Part shown: piece after piece, positions 44,148-52,244 of the stretch
Layout of the letters: each line of letters begins with the position of its first letter
How positions within the stretch are numbered: the first letter of the stretch is position 1
From: Promicromonospora citrea
GTDB taxonomy: Bacteria > Actinomycetota > Actinomycetes > Actinomycetales > Cellulomonadaceae
Assembly (NCBI RefSeq): GCF_013004695.1
Contig: NZ_JABEMG010000015.1
Location: 1 to 52,371 of the forward strand
Length of the DNA stretch: 52,371 nucleotides
Reading direction: 5' to 3'
The notes under the pieces: generated by a model
What the model was told of the DNA's origin: nothing
What the model saw: the letters and a program-made list of their open reading frames with translations, nothing else
The model's database searches: none
Program-made: the position numbers and the translations under genes

Positions 44148-44788
44148 CCCGCGTCCTGGTCGTCGACGACGACGCCCTCGTGCGCGCGGGCCTCACGATG
44201 ATGCTCGACGGCTCCGCCGGCATCACGGTCGTCGCCGAGGCGGCCGACGGCGGCGAGGCGGTGAGCGCTGCCGACGCGCACCGTCCGGACGTCGTGCTCA
44301 TGGACCTGCGGATGCCGCGCGTCGACGGCATCACCGCGACCCGCCGCCTCGTCGGCCGGCCCGGACCGCCGAAGGTCGTCGTGCTGACCACGTTCGACAC
44401 CGACGAGAACATCGTCGGGGCTCTGCGCGCGGGCGCCAGCGGCTTCCTGCTCAAGGACACGCCGCCGGCCGCGATCGCCGACGCCGTGACGCGGGCGGCG
44501 GCCGGCGAGCCGATCCTGTCTCCCGCGGTGCTCCGGACGCTCATGGACCGCACGCTGCGTCAGACGGACACCTGGGCCACGGCCCGCGCGAGCCTCGCGG
44601 CGCTGACCCCGCGCGAGCACGACGTCACGCTCGCCGTGGCCTCCGGACGCTCCAACGCCGACATCGCCGCCGATCTCACGATGAGCGTCACGACGGTGAA
44701 GTCGCACGTGTCGAACATCCTGGCCAAGCTCGGCCTCGAGAACCGCACCCAGCTCGCGATCCTGGCGCACGACGCGGGTCTCGTCTGA
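44144..44788 (+). CDS. LuxR/NarL-family response regulator
   Basis: A 214-residue regulator with receiver domain (Asp54 in LMDLRMP phosphorylated; VDDDALVR acidic pocket; VVLTTFDTDENIVGALRAGASGFLLKD with switch Thr and Lys) and a C-terminal LuxR helix-turn-helix, LTPREHDVTLAVASGRSNADIAADLTMSVTTVKSHVSNIL (~148-188). ATG 44144 overlaps the kinase stop; a further ATG nine bases upstream is possible. It is the output of the kinase encoded before it. Targets are unknown; the DUF6069-esterase operon transcribed from the same intergenic region is a candidate. Confidence 0.94.
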   Translation: MTRVLVVDDDALVRAGLTMMLDGSAGITVVAEAADGGEAVSAADAHRPDVVLMDLRMPRVDGITATRRLVGRPGPPKVVVLTTFDTDENIVGALRAGASGFLLKDTPPAAIADAVTRAAAGEPILSPAVLRTLMDRTLRQTDTWATARASLAALTPREHDVTLAVASGRSNADIAADLTMSVTTVKSHVSNILAKLGLENRTQLAILAHDAGLV

Positions 44789-44794
44789 GCGAGG

Positions 44795-44813
44795 GCCGGC
44801 GGTCAGCGCCGGC
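44795..44813. terminator. Short hairpin between convergent genes
   Basis: GCCGGCG (44795-44801) and CGCCGGC (44807-44813) enclose a five-base loop in the 14-base gap after the response regulator and overlap the stop of the methyltransferase gene. Plausible shared terminator. Confidence 0.4.
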
Positions 44814-45684
44814 GGTACACCGTGGCCAGCACCGACACGGTCACCTCGTCCGGCAGGTCGTCCGCGGACAGCTCCGCCGCGCTGACGTGGCGCGCGCTCG
44901 GCGTCATGAGCACGAGGTCCGTCGCCTCCTGCCGCGTGAGCGGCGTCGTGTACCGGACCTCCCGCGTGGGGCCCGCCACGAGATACGGGTCGAGCGCCGC
45001 GTGCAGCCGCCGTTCCTTGTCCGGGTCGACGGCCACCATACGGGCGACCTGGCGGCGCAGCTCGGCGAGGTGGCCGCCGAACGGCCGCACGACCACGAGC
45101 GCGCCGCCCGGGCGCAGCACCCGGTGGAACTCGGCGGGGTTGCGCGGCGCGAAGACGTCGAGCAGCACGTCGGCACCCTCGGAGACGACCGGGAACGGAC
45201 GGAAGACGTCCCACGTCGCGGCCGCGGCGCGCGGGTGTGCCTTCGCCGCGACGCGCAGCGCGTGCGCCGACGTGTCCAGGCCGAGGCCGACCACCTCAGC
45301 GGCCGCGTCCGCCGCGAGCGCGTCCAGCACCCCGGCGAGGTAGTAGCCCGTACCGCACCCGACGTCCACGACGACGCGGTCCCGCCCGTCGTGCCGAGCG
45401 GTGCCGCCGACAGCCTCGACCGCGAGCTCGGCCACCGCGTCGCGGACCGGCGCATATCGGCCCGCGGCCAGGAAGTCGCGCCGTGCTCGCGCCATCGGGC
45501 CGTCGTCGCCGCTCGTGGCACGCGCACCGGTGAGCAGCCCGGCGTAGCCGTGCCGCGCGACGTCGAAGCTGTGCCGCTCCGGGCAGCGCAGGGCCCTGTC
45601 GGCCGCGGACAGCGGCGCGGCGCAGGCCGGGCAGCGCAGCAGCGGCAGGACGAGGTCGAGGGCGGCGGGCAACGAGGTGGGCAC
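44803..45684 (-). CDS. RlmA-type 23S rRNA (guanine-N1) methyltransferase
   Basis: A 293-residue S-adenosylmethionine-dependent methyltransferase like RlmA/TlrB, which methylate G745 or G748 of 23S rRNA; the latter confers macrolide tolerance. The N-terminal zinc finger is LRCPACAAPL..LRCPERHSFDVARHGY (Cys-x2-Cys, later Cys-x3-His). The SAM motif I is VVVDVGCGTGYYLAGVL. DVFAPRNPAEFHRVLRPGGALVVV follows and PTREVRYTTPLTR is near the end. GTG 45684 has AGGAG seven bases before it and gives MPTSLPAALDLV; the frame is open further upstream but without homology. Which base is modified cannot be told. Confidence 0.88.
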   Translation of the reverse strand: MPTSLPAALDLVLPLLRCPACAAPLSAADRALRCPERHSFDVARHGYAGLLTGARATSGDDGPMARARRDFLAAGRYAPVRDAVAELAVEAVGGTARHDGRDRVVVDVGCGTGYYLAGVLDALAADAAAEVVGLGLDTSAHALRVAAKAHPRAAAATWDVFRPFPVVSEGADVLLDVFAPRNPAEFHRVLRPGGALVVVRPFGGHLAELRRQVARMVAVDPDKERRLHAALDPYLVAGPTREVRYTTPLTRQEATDLVLMTPSARHVSAAELSADDLPDEVTVSVLATVYRRR

Positions 45685-45719
45685 GAGGAGGTCTCCTGAC
45701 GCGAGGACGGTGTGGAGGG

Positions 45720-46775
45720 TCAGACCCGGTCGTCGGGCACCGGGTTGGCCGCCCGCCCCTCGGTCGACAGGAGCAGCACGACGGCGTCGCGCGGCAGGCC
45801 GATGGCGCGGCGCCACCCGGCCTGCCCCAGCACGAGCCGGGCGGCCGCCAGGGTCGCGGCCCCGCACGGACCCGCGTCGACGCCGAGCCGCGCCAGGTCC
45901 TCGACCGCGGCCGCCGCCTGGTCGTCGGACACCGTGACGGCGCCGGCGAGGCCGTCCCGCAGCACCGGCCAGGCGAGCGTCGAGACGGTCCCGCAGGTCA
46001 GACCGGTCATGATCGTCTCGCCCGGGGTCACGCCCACGGGTTCGCCGGCGCGCAGGGAGGCCACCAGCGGCGCGGCCCGGTCGGGCTCGACGGCGAGCAG
46101 CGCGGGGGCGTCCCGTCCCGCGCCGCGGTAGTGCGTGACCACGGCCTGGGCGAACGAGCCGACGCCGACCGGCACGACCACGAGGTCCGGCGCGGCGACG
46201 CCGAGAGCGGCGAGCTGGTCGTCGGCCTCGGCGCAGAGCGTCCCGTACCCTTCGACGACCCACCGCGGGATCTCGGTGTACCCGGGCCAGGCCGTGTCCT
46301 GGACCAGCACCGCCGCGGGGTCGGCGGCGGCGTCCTGCGCCGCGCGGGCCACCGCGGTGTCGTAGTCCCCGTCGACGTCGACCGTGGCCGCACCCTCCCC
46401 CGCGACGGCGGCCACCGCCTGCGCCGTGACGCCCCGGGGCAGATACACCGTCGCCGCGGCGCCGACCAGCCCCGCCACGTGCGCGACGGCGCGGCCGTGG
46501 TTGCCGTCCGTCGCGGCGTAGAGGCGCACGTCGTGCCCGCGGACGGCGGCGCGGACCGCGTCGAGGGTGAGGTCCGCCGCGCCGAACCGGCGCGCGAGGG
46601 CGCGGGCGGCCGCGTAGGACGCCCCGAGCACCTTGAACGACTGCAGCCCGAGGCGCCCGGCCTCCTCCTTGACGAGGACGCGCCCGACGCCGAGCTCGTC
46701 CGCCAGCTCCGCCACGTCGCGCAGGGGGGTCGGGGCGTATCCGGGCAGGGTGCGGTGGAAGTCGAGGGCGGGCAC
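45720..46775 (-). CDS. PLP-dependent ammonia-lyase, diaminopropionate ammonia-lyase-like
   Basis: A 351-residue fold-type II pyridoxal phosphate enzyme. LGLQSFKVLGASYAAARAL contains the cofactor lysine (residue 48, SFK), YAATDGNHGRAVAH the phosphate-binding Asn-His, VVPVGVGSFAQAVV a glycine loop, and LTCGTVSTLAWPVLRDG is distinctive for the DpaL family, which turns 2,3-diaminopropionate into pyruvate and ammonia. It is a little shorter than E. coli YgeX (~398). GACAAT on the minus strand ends eight bases before GTG 46775, so the message may be leaderless. A threonine or cysteate-type substrate is the alternative. Confidence 0.85.
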   Translation of the reverse strand: MPALDFHRTLPGYAPTPLRDVAELADELGVGRVLVKEEAGRLGLQSFKVLGASYAAARALARRFGAADLTLDAVRAAVRGHDVRLYAATDGNHGRAVAHVAGLVGAAATVYLPRGVTAQAVAAVAGEGAATVDVDGDYDTAVARAAQDAAADPAAVLVQDTAWPGYTEIPRWVVEGYGTLCAEADDQLAALGVAAPDLVVVPVGVGSFAQAVVTHYRGAGRDAPALLAVEPDRAAPLVASLRAGEPVGVTPGETIMTGLTCGTVSTLAWPVLRDGLAGAVTVSDDQAAAAVEDLARLGVDAGPCGAATLAAARLVLGQAGWRRAIGLPRDAVVLLLSTEGRAANPVPDDRV

Positions 46776-46816
46776 GGGGTCGATTGTCCCCGACCCGGAC
46801 GGGCGGGGCCGAACGC

Positions 46817-47272
46817 TCAGCGCAGCCCGACGGCCGCCAGCACCGTCGCGACGACGCCCGCGACGGTCCGCACGTGGTTCCACCGCGCCCACGGCTGCCA
46901 TGTGGCGCGCCACACGGGTGCCTTCTCCGGGGCGGCGAGCAGCTTGTTGTTCAGCGGCACGTTGCCCGCCATGGTCACGACGAACGTGCCCACGAGATAG
47001 ACGGCCGCCGCCGCCAGCACCCACGCGCCGCCCGCCCGGCCCGAGACGAGGCCCCAGATGCCGGTCACCGCGGGCACGAGCAGCGCACCGAAGAACACGA
47101 CCATGAACGGGGGCCGTACCGCGCTCTCGTTGATGCCGTTCATCGCGGTGCCCGCCGCGTCGTCGGCGACCCGGGCGAGGCCAGGGACCACGAACGAGGA
47201 GAAGCCGTAGAACACGCCGGCCGAGAGCCCCAGCAGCACCACGGAGGCGACGGCGAGGACGGTCCAGAGCAT
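46817..47272 (-). CDS. DUF1772 / anthrone oxygenase-like membrane protein
   Basis: A 151-residue membrane protein with four helices. MLWTVLAVASVVLLGLSAG starts the first; the second half has VYLVGTFVVTMAGNVPLNNKLL and PWARWNHVRTVAGVVATVL. The NVPLNN and WNxxR positions are typical of the DUF1772 family, named after a fungal anthrone oxygenase, but bacterial roles are unknown. ATG 47272 has GGAGG five bases upstream. Transcribed divergently from the DUF4126 gene across a region with two nested inverted repeats. Confidence 0.85.
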   Translation of the reverse strand: MLWTVLAVASVVLLGLSAGVFYGFSSFVVPGLARVADDAAGTAMNGINESAVRPPFMVVFFGALLVPAVTGIWGLVSGRAGGAWVLAAAAVYLVGTFVVTMAGNVPLNNKLLAAPEKAPVWRATWQPWARWNHVRTVAGVVATVLAAVGLR

Positions 47273-47294
47273 CAGGGCCTCCGGGGTGAAAGAA

Positions 47295-47418
47295 GCAGGT
47301 CGGGCGAACGTCTGCCACTCTCGCAGACCGGACCTGCATGTTCCAGGCAGAACGCCCGCACCGCGGGTAACAGATCGGGCACACCGGACTCGTTCGTCAC
47401 CCGCAGTGTCGGTGTGCC
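47295..47418. promoter_or_regulatory. Divergent intergenic region with inverted repeats
   Basis: GCAGGTC (47295-47301) pairs with GACCTGC (47331-47337), and nested inside are GTCTGC (47310-47315) and GCAGAC (47323-47328). Further right, GGCACACCG (47378-47386) pairs with CGGTGTGCC (47410-47418). The region separates the DUF1772 and DUF4126 genes. The first structure lies in the DUF1772 leader; the second lies just before the DUF4126 start. They may be operators or leader structures. Confidence 0.4.
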
Positions 47419-47435
47419 GTGGAACACTTCGGGGC

Positions 47436-48059
47436 ATGCTCGAACTTGCCACCGGAACCGGACTCGCCCTGTCGGCGGGCCTCAACGCCTGGATCCCGCT
47501 CATCTTCCTCGGGGCCCTCTCCCGCTTCACCGATCTCGTGGAGCTGCCCGCGACGTGGGCGTGGTTGGAGAACGGCTGGGTCCTGGCCATCCTCTCGGTG
47601 CTGCTGGTGCTCGAGTTCGCGGCGGACAAGATCCCGGTGCTCGACTCGATCAACGACGTCGTGCAGACGGTCATCCGCCCCACGGCGGGCGGCATCGCGT
47701 TCGGTGCGGGCTCGATGTCGGAGACCACGACGGTCACCGACCCCGGCGCGTTCGTGCAGTCCGGCCAGTGGATCCCGATCGTCGCGGGCATCGTGCTCGC
47801 GCTCGGCACGCACGCCGCGAAGGCCGGCGGGCGCGTGGTGGCCAACACCGTCTCGGGCGGCACCGCCGCACCGGCGGTGAGCGCCGCCGAGGACGTGACG
47901 AGCATCGGCCTGGGCTTCCTGTCCGTGCTGGCCCCGCTCGCGATCATCCCCGTCGTCATCCTGTTCGTGATCGGAGTGGTCCTGCTGGTCAGGAGCCTGG
48001 TCAAGCATCGGCGCGCCCGCGCGGCGGGGCACGGGGGCGACGATGGCTACTACGTCTGA
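47436..48059 (+). CDS. DUF4126 membrane protein
   Basis: A 207-residue membrane protein with about five hydrophobic segments. The opening LELATGTGLALSAGLNAWIPLIFLGALSR (~2-30) and the LEFAADKIPVLDSINDVVQTVIRP stretch (~67-90) are the family signature; SGGTAAPAVSAAEDVTSIGLGFLSVLAPL follows. GGGG lies just before ATG 47436. The gene overlaps the next by 17 bases, so the two are probably co-transcribed. The family has no known function. Confidence 0.88.
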   Translation: MLELATGTGLALSAGLNAWIPLIFLGALSRFTDLVELPATWAWLENGWVLAILSVLLVLEFAADKIPVLDSINDVVQTVIRPTAGGIAFGAGSMSETTTVTDPGAFVQSGQWIPIVAGIVLALGTHAAKAGGRVVANTVSGGTAAPAVSAAEDVTSIGLGFLSVLAPLAIIPVVILFVIGVVLLVRSLVKHRRARAAGHGGDDGYYV

Positions 48060-49164
48060 GGTCCGGGCTCTCCAGCGCGCCCGGCTCACCTCGGTCGGCC
48101 TCGGCGCCCTGGCAGACGACGGGGGCGTGCCCGGGGTGGTGGCCCGCCTGGGGGCCGTGCAGGCGCAGGAGCTCCACTCGTCCGCGTGGGGCGTCGCGCA
48201 GCGGCTGCCCGGACCGGCGACGCACGCCCAGGTGCAGGCGGCGCTGGCCGACGGCTCGATCCTGCGCACCCACGTGCTGCGGCCGACGTGGCACTACGTG
48301 GTCCCCGAGGATCTGGCCCCCTTCATGGCCGCGACCGCACCGCGGATCCGCCAGGCCATGCGCTCGGAGGAGAAGGCACGCGGGTTCGACCACGCCCTCC
48401 TGCCCCGCCGGTACGAGGTGATCGCGCAGGCGCTGGCCGGCGGCCCGCTCACCCGCAAGGAGCTCGGCGCGACGCTCGCCGAGGCGGAGGGCGCGCCGGT
48501 CGACGCCTGGGACCTGGGCCAGGTGATGGCCCACGCGGAGCTCGAGCTGCTCGTGGCGAGCGGCCCGATGCGCGGCAAGCAGGCCACCTACCGGCTGCTG
48601 CCGGACCTGCCGAGCTGGGACGAGGACGAGGCTCGCGTGCACCTCGCCCGCGCCTACGTGCGCGGCCACGGCCCGTGCCGCGCCGAGGACGTCGCGTGGT
48701 GGGGCACGCTGACCAGGACCGCCGCCCGCGCGGCGGTGGCCGACGCCGGGCTCACCCGGCACGAGGTGGACGGCATGACCCTGTGGACCGACGGCGACCT
48801 GCCCGATCCGGCTCCCCCGGGCACCGTGCGCCTGCTGTCGGTCTACGACGAGCTCTTCTGCCACGACTTCGCGGGCTGGCCGCCCCTGACGGTCGGGCCG
48901 GCCGGCGGACCAGCGGACGACCCGGGCGGCGGCAAGCCGAGTCGCTGGCTGTTCACGGGCCTGGTGACCGTCGACGGGCTGATCGCGGGAGGCTGGTCGC
49001 GCACCCTGCGATCAGCCACGGTGGAGATCACCGTCGAGCTGCGCGACGAGCCGAGCCGTGCGGTGTGGTCGGCCCTCGAGGAGGAGGCGGCCCGCTACGG
49101 ACGGTTCGTGGGGCGCGAACCGACCGTCGTCCGAGGCCGGCTCGGCAAGGCCACGATCGGCTGA
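48043..49164 (+). CDS. Winged-helix DNA-binding domain protein, HTH_42 (AlkZ/YcaQ-like)
   Basis: A 373-residue protein of the HTH_42 family. Some members (AlkZ, YcaQ) are DNA glycosylases that unhook crosslinks through a QxQ or QxD motif; here GAVQAQELHSSAWGVAQRL (~36-54) contains QAQ, so a glycosylase role is possible. LRPTWHYVVPEDL, RYEVIAQALAGGPLTRKELGATL (winged helix) and LLSVYDELFCHDF (the DE motif near ~273) follow. The intact gene is a paralogue of the fragment fused to smc at 9002-9271. It starts at ATG 48043 inside the previous gene and has GGGG upstream. Confidence 0.87.
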   Translation: MATTSEVRALQRARLTSVGLGALADDGGVPGVVARLGAVQAQELHSSAWGVAQRLPGPATHAQVQAALADGSILRTHVLRPTWHYVVPEDLAPFMAATAPRIRQAMRSEEKARGFDHALLPRRYEVIAQALAGGPLTRKELGATLAEAEGAPVDAWDLGQVMAHAELELLVASGPMRGKQATYRLLPDLPSWDEDEARVHLARAYVRGHGPCRAEDVAWWGTLTRTAARAAVADAGLTRHEVDGMTLWTDGDLPDPAPPGTVRLLSVYDELFCHDFAGWPPLTVGPAGGPADDPGGGKPSRWLFTGLVTVDGLIAGGWSRTLRSATVEITVELRDEPSRAVWSALEEEAARYGRFVGREPTVVRGRLGKATIG

Positions 49165-49222
49165 CCGGCACGACACCCCGACCGGGTGGCATCCGGTACC
49201 GACCGTTCGGCAGACTCCAGGT

Positions 49223-49906
49223 ATGACTCGCATCGCCGTCGAAGGCCAGGCCACGCGCACGCACCCTGCGGAGCGGGGCACCGTCCACCTGCACGTCACG
49301 TTCTCGGGCACCCTCCGCAACGACGTGGTGGACCAGGTGGCGCGCACGCACACGATCCTCGTCGACCAGGCCAAGGCGCACGTCGAGGCGGGCGTGGCGG
49401 AGCGCTGGGAGTCGGCATCGGTCCACTCCTACGTGTACGACGACCGGGTCCGCAGCTCGCAGTCCGGCGGCAAGCAGCGTGTCCGGCGGTTCCGCGCGTC
49501 GGCCCGGCTGACGGTCACCTTCAGCGACTTCGAGGCGCTCTCGACCTGGCTCGCGGAGATCATGGACGTCGACGGCGTGGAGATCGACCGCCTCACGTGG
49601 ACCCTCACGTCCGAGACCCGCAAGGCGCTGCTCGCCGAGGCCCGCGTGGAGGCCGCGGAGGAGACCGCGGTCCGCGCGCAGTCGTACGCGGACGCCCTGG
49701 GTCTCGGCCCGGTCGCCCCCGTCGCGATCTACGAGGCCGGCCTGCGCAACGGCGGGGGCGGCGGGGGCAACGCGCCGATGTACGCGATGCGCGCCGGTGC
49801 CATGGCCGAGTCGGGCGGGGCGCAGGTCGAACTGCAGCCGCAGGACATCGAGGTGTCGGTGACGCTCTCGGCCGACTACGAGGCCGGTACCCCCGCCGAG
49901 GGCTGA
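49223..49906 (+). CDS. SIMPL domain (DUF541) protein
   Basis: A 227-residue protein of the SIMPL/DUF541 family, related to BP26/OMP28 channels but here without any signal peptide or membrane helix, so probably cytoplasmic. The TRIAVEGQATRTHPAERGTVHLHVTFSG start and the ARVEAAEETAVRAQSYADALGLGPVAPVAIYEAG stretch are family features, and the end has the PQDIEVSVTLSADYE strand. A Gly-rich loop lies at ~180. ATG 49223 follows CAGGT closely. The function is not known. Confidence 0.85.
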   Translation: MTRIAVEGQATRTHPAERGTVHLHVTFSGTLRNDVVDQVARTHTILVDQAKAHVEAGVAERWESASVHSYVYDDRVRSSQSGGKQRVRRFRASARLTVTFSDFEALSTWLAEIMDVDGVEIDRLTWTLTSETRKALLAEARVEAAEETAVRAQSYADALGLGPVAPVAIYEAGLRNGGGGGGNAPMYAMRAGAMAESGGAQVELQPQDIEVSVTLSADYEAGTPAEG

Positions 49907-49915
49907 CGGCCCGGC

Positions 49916-50941
49916 TCAGCGGGGAATCGCGCCCGCCTCGCGCAGGCGACGCAGCACCCGCTCGTGCGGCACGGCGACGGCGGTGCCCCGGTGGCCCACC
50001 GTCGTCGTCGCCGTGAACAGCGAGTTGAGCAGGGCCTCCTCGACGGCGTCCATGGTCGCGCGGAAGACCGGGTCGAGAGCGGCGTCGTCGGGCGGAGGCG
50101 TGTCGCCCGCCCCACCGGGTACCCCGAACGCCAGGGCGTAGTCGCCGCTGCCGCCCGCGAAGTCGGAACCGACCCGCGCCATCGCGAACACCGCACGCCG
50201 CGCGACCCGTCCGAGCTGCCGGGCGTCCAGGGGCGCGTCGGTGGCGAGCACGATCATGCACGAGTTGCCCTCCGGCACGGGTGCGGCGTCGTCGGCGGGG
50301 ATCGGCACCCCGCGCACGGTCAGCGTGCCCGAGAAGTTCGACTGCACGAGGACGCCGACCGTCCAGCCCTCGACGAGCCGCGACGCGGTGCCGATCCCGC
50401 CCTTGAACCCGAGCGCCGTCGTCCCCGTCCCCGCGCCCACGCATCCCTCGGCCACGGGCCCGCCCGTGGCTCCGTCGAGCGCGGCGAACACGTGCGCCTC
50501 GGTCACGGGCCGTGCGCGCACGTCGCTGAGCAGGCCGTCGTTCGTCTCGCCGACGACCGGGTTGAGGGTGCGCGTCGCCTCGTGCCCCGGCCCGGCCAGC
50601 ACGTGCGTGACCAGGGCGTCCGCCGCCCGGAACGCGCTGAGGGTCGCGGTGAGCAGCACGGGCGTCTCGATCGCGCCGAGCTCGGCGAGCTGCGTGGCGC
50701 CGACCAGCTTGCCGAACCCGTTGCCGACGAAGAGGCCGCACGGCAGGCTGCGCCGCCCCGGCCCGAGGGCGTCGGGGACGATCGCGGTGACGCCGGTGTG
50801 CAGGCGCGGCGGGTCGGCGACGGTCGTGTGCCCGACCCGCACCCCCGGCACGTCGGTGAGGGCGTTGTGCGGCCCGGTGGGCAGCGAGCCGACGACGATC
50901 CCCAGCTCGCGGGCCCTGCGGGGTTCCTGCGCGTCCGTCAT
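49916..50941 (-). CDS. P1 family peptidase (DmpA / L-aminopeptidase type)
   Basis: A 341-residue Ntn-fold aminopeptidase that cuts itself to become active. LTDVPGVRVGHTTV (~28-41) is the family opening; the self-cleavage nucleophile is probably Ser227 in EGNSCMIVLATDAPLDARQL, matching the GS...TDAPL region of DmpA; NPVVGETNDGLLSD and LGFKGGIGTASR are further family blocks. The length is usual. It faces the SIMPL gene, separated by nine bases. It may release N-terminal D- or L-amino acids or beta-amino acids. Confidence 0.9.
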   Translation of the reverse strand: MTDAQEPRRARELGIVVGSLPTGPHNALTDVPGVRVGHTTVADPPRLHTGVTAIVPDALGPGRRSLPCGLFVGNGFGKLVGATQLAELGAIETPVLLTATLSAFRAADALVTHVLAGPGHEATRTLNPVVGETNDGLLSDVRARPVTEAHVFAALDGATGGPVAEGCVGAGTGTTALGFKGGIGTASRLVEGWTVGVLVQSNFSGTLTVRGVPIPADDAAPVPEGNSCMIVLATDAPLDARQLGRVARRAVFAMARVGSDFAGGSGDYALAFGVPGGAGDTPPPDDAALDPVFRATMDAVEEALLNSLFTATTTVGHRGTAVAVPHERVLRRLREAGAIPR

Positions 50942-51012
50942 GCCCTCAGCATGGCGGACGGCCCCGCCCTCCCACGACGGGAGAGCAGGGCCGCGCGCGT
51001 CAGCCGGTCAGG

Positions 51013-51390
51013 TCAGACCCACTGGACGAGCTGCCAGACGATGCCGTTCGGGTCGGTGAACTGGCAGTAGCGCTCACCCCACGGCTCGGTCTCCGGGGGC
51101 GTGACGACCTCGGCGCCCGCCGCGGAGATCCGGGCGAACTCGGCGTCGAGGTCCTCCACCTCGAACGCGATCAGCAGGCCCTGACCCGCGGGCCCCGCGA
51201 TGCGTTCGGGCTTGAACGTGCTCAGGCCCACCGCGAGGAACACGATGTTCACGCCGGCGGTGGGGTGACTGAGCGACACGAAGCCGTCGGCGGACATGGC
51301 CTCGCTGAACCCGAGGTGCCGAGTGGCGAAGTCGGCCGAGGCGGCGACGTCGGGCACGTTGAGCGACAGGGCGGTACCGGTGATCTTCAA
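51013..51390 (-). CDS. VOC family (glyoxalase-like) protein
   Basis: A 125-residue small vicinal-oxygen-chelate protein with two beta-alpha-beta-beta-beta modules: SLNVPDVAASADFATRHLGFSEAM (first) and ALEVEDLDAEFARISAAGAEV-like text (LIAFEVEDLDAEFARI, second), ending in EPWGERYCQFTDPNGIVWQLVQWV, where the conserved glutamine/tyrosine region lies. Members include antibiotic resistance proteins, lyases and dioxygenases; the role is not fixed. ATG 51390 is transcribed divergently from a TetR gene across a palindromic operator, so the TetR protein probably represses it. Confidence 0.9.
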   Translation of the reverse strand: MKITGTALSLNVPDVAASADFATRHLGFSEAMSADGFVSLSHPTAGVNIVFLAVGLSTFKPERIAGPAGQGLLIAFEVEDLDAEFARISAAGAEVVTPPETEPWGERYCQFTDPNGIVWQLVQWV

Positions 51391-51409
51391 TCGGACTCCT
51401 CACGTCGAA

Positions 51410-51438
51410 TGAACTCTGTACAGCGTACAACGTAAGAT
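51410..51438 (+). promoter_or_regulatory. Promoter and palindromic operator of the TetR/VOC pair
   Basis: TGAACT (51410-51415) and TAAGAT (51433-51438) lie 17 bases apart and drive the TetR gene. The palindrome TGTAC-AGC-GTACA (51417-51429) sits exactly between them, the usual place for a TetR-type repressor to block RNA polymerase. It is 27 bases upstream of the VOC start on the other strand, so both genes can be controlled by it. Confidence 0.7.
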
Positions 51439-51477
51439 GGTTGCAGAATGTTCCCGCCCCCGCAGAACTGGAGATCC

Positions 51478-52200
51478 ATGCCCCGCGAGCTCGTCGACCT
51501 GCTCTGGCGCGACCACCCGGCCGCCCCGCGCGGGGGCACGCGCGGCCCGCGCTCACGCGTCACGACCGGCGCCGTCGTCGAGGCCGCGAGCGCCCTGGCC
51601 GACGCCGAGGGGCTCCCCGCGGTGACGGTCCGGCGCCTCGGCGAGACGCTGGGCATCTCGACGATGTCGGTCTACACGCACGTCAACAGCCGCGACGACC
51701 TGCTCGTCCTGATGGCCGACGCCGCCTGGGCCGCCATGCCGCTGCCCGACCACACGGGGGGCTGGCGGGCCTGCGTACGGCGCGTCGCGGAGGCGAACCT
51801 GGCTCTCCTCGTCGAGCACCCGTGGCTGCTGGAGATCGACGACGACCGCACGGCGTTCGGGCCCGGCACGATCGCGAAGTACGACCACGAGCTGCGCGCG
51901 CTCGACGGGCTCGACCTGGACGACGTCGCCCGCGACGCGGCGCTGACGTTCGTGCTCGACTTCGTCCGCGGCGCGGCCCGTGCCCGCCGCCGCGCCCCGC
52001 ACGCCGACGAGATGCCGGAGCTGTGGGCGCGCTGGTCCGCACCGCTCGCGCGGTACCTGGGCGACGCGCACCCGGTCGCGCAGCGGGTCGGCGCGGCCGC
52101 GGGCGAGGCCATGAACGCGCCGTCGAGCCCCGCACACGCGTGGAGGTTCGGGCTGGACCGCGTGCTGGACGCCCTCGAGGCGGCCGCCGGCCGGACCTGA
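51478..52200 (+). CDS. TetR/AcrR family transcriptional regulator
   Basis: A 240-residue repressor. A basic leader is followed by GAVVEAASALADAEGLPAVTVRRLGETLGISTMSVYTHVNSRDDLLVLM (~32-80), the TetR helix-turn-helix ending in SVYTHV. The C-terminal domain resembles the TetR_C type common in actinobacteria (DFVRGAARARR; RFGLDRVLDAL). ATG 51478 has GGAG four bases upstream; ATG 51448, ten codons earlier, lies where a leaderless transcript from the TAAGAT element would begin and may also be used. It is the probable regulator of the divergent VOC gene. Confidence 0.9.
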   Translation: MPRELVDLLWRDHPAAPRGGTRGPRSRVTTGAVVEAASALADAEGLPAVTVRRLGETLGISTMSVYTHVNSRDDLLVLMADAAWAAMPLPDHTGGWRACVRRVAEANLALLVEHPWLLEIDDDRTAFGPGTIAKYDHELRALDGLDLDDVARDAALTFVLDFVRGAARARRRAPHADEMPELWARWSAPLARYLGDAHPVAQRVGAAAGEAMNAPSSPAHAWRFGLDRVLDALEAAAGRT

Positions 52201-52208
52201 CCGCCCGC

Positions 52209-52244
52209 AGCCTAGCCCCGCGGCCTACGGCCCGGGCCTAGGCT
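52209..52244. terminator. Hairpin after the TetR gene
   Basis: AGCCTAG (52209-52215) pairs with CTAGGCT (52238-52244), and CCC/GGG extends it with one mismatch. It lies between the TetR stop and the convergent partial gene at the right edge and may end both transcripts. Confidence 0.5.
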
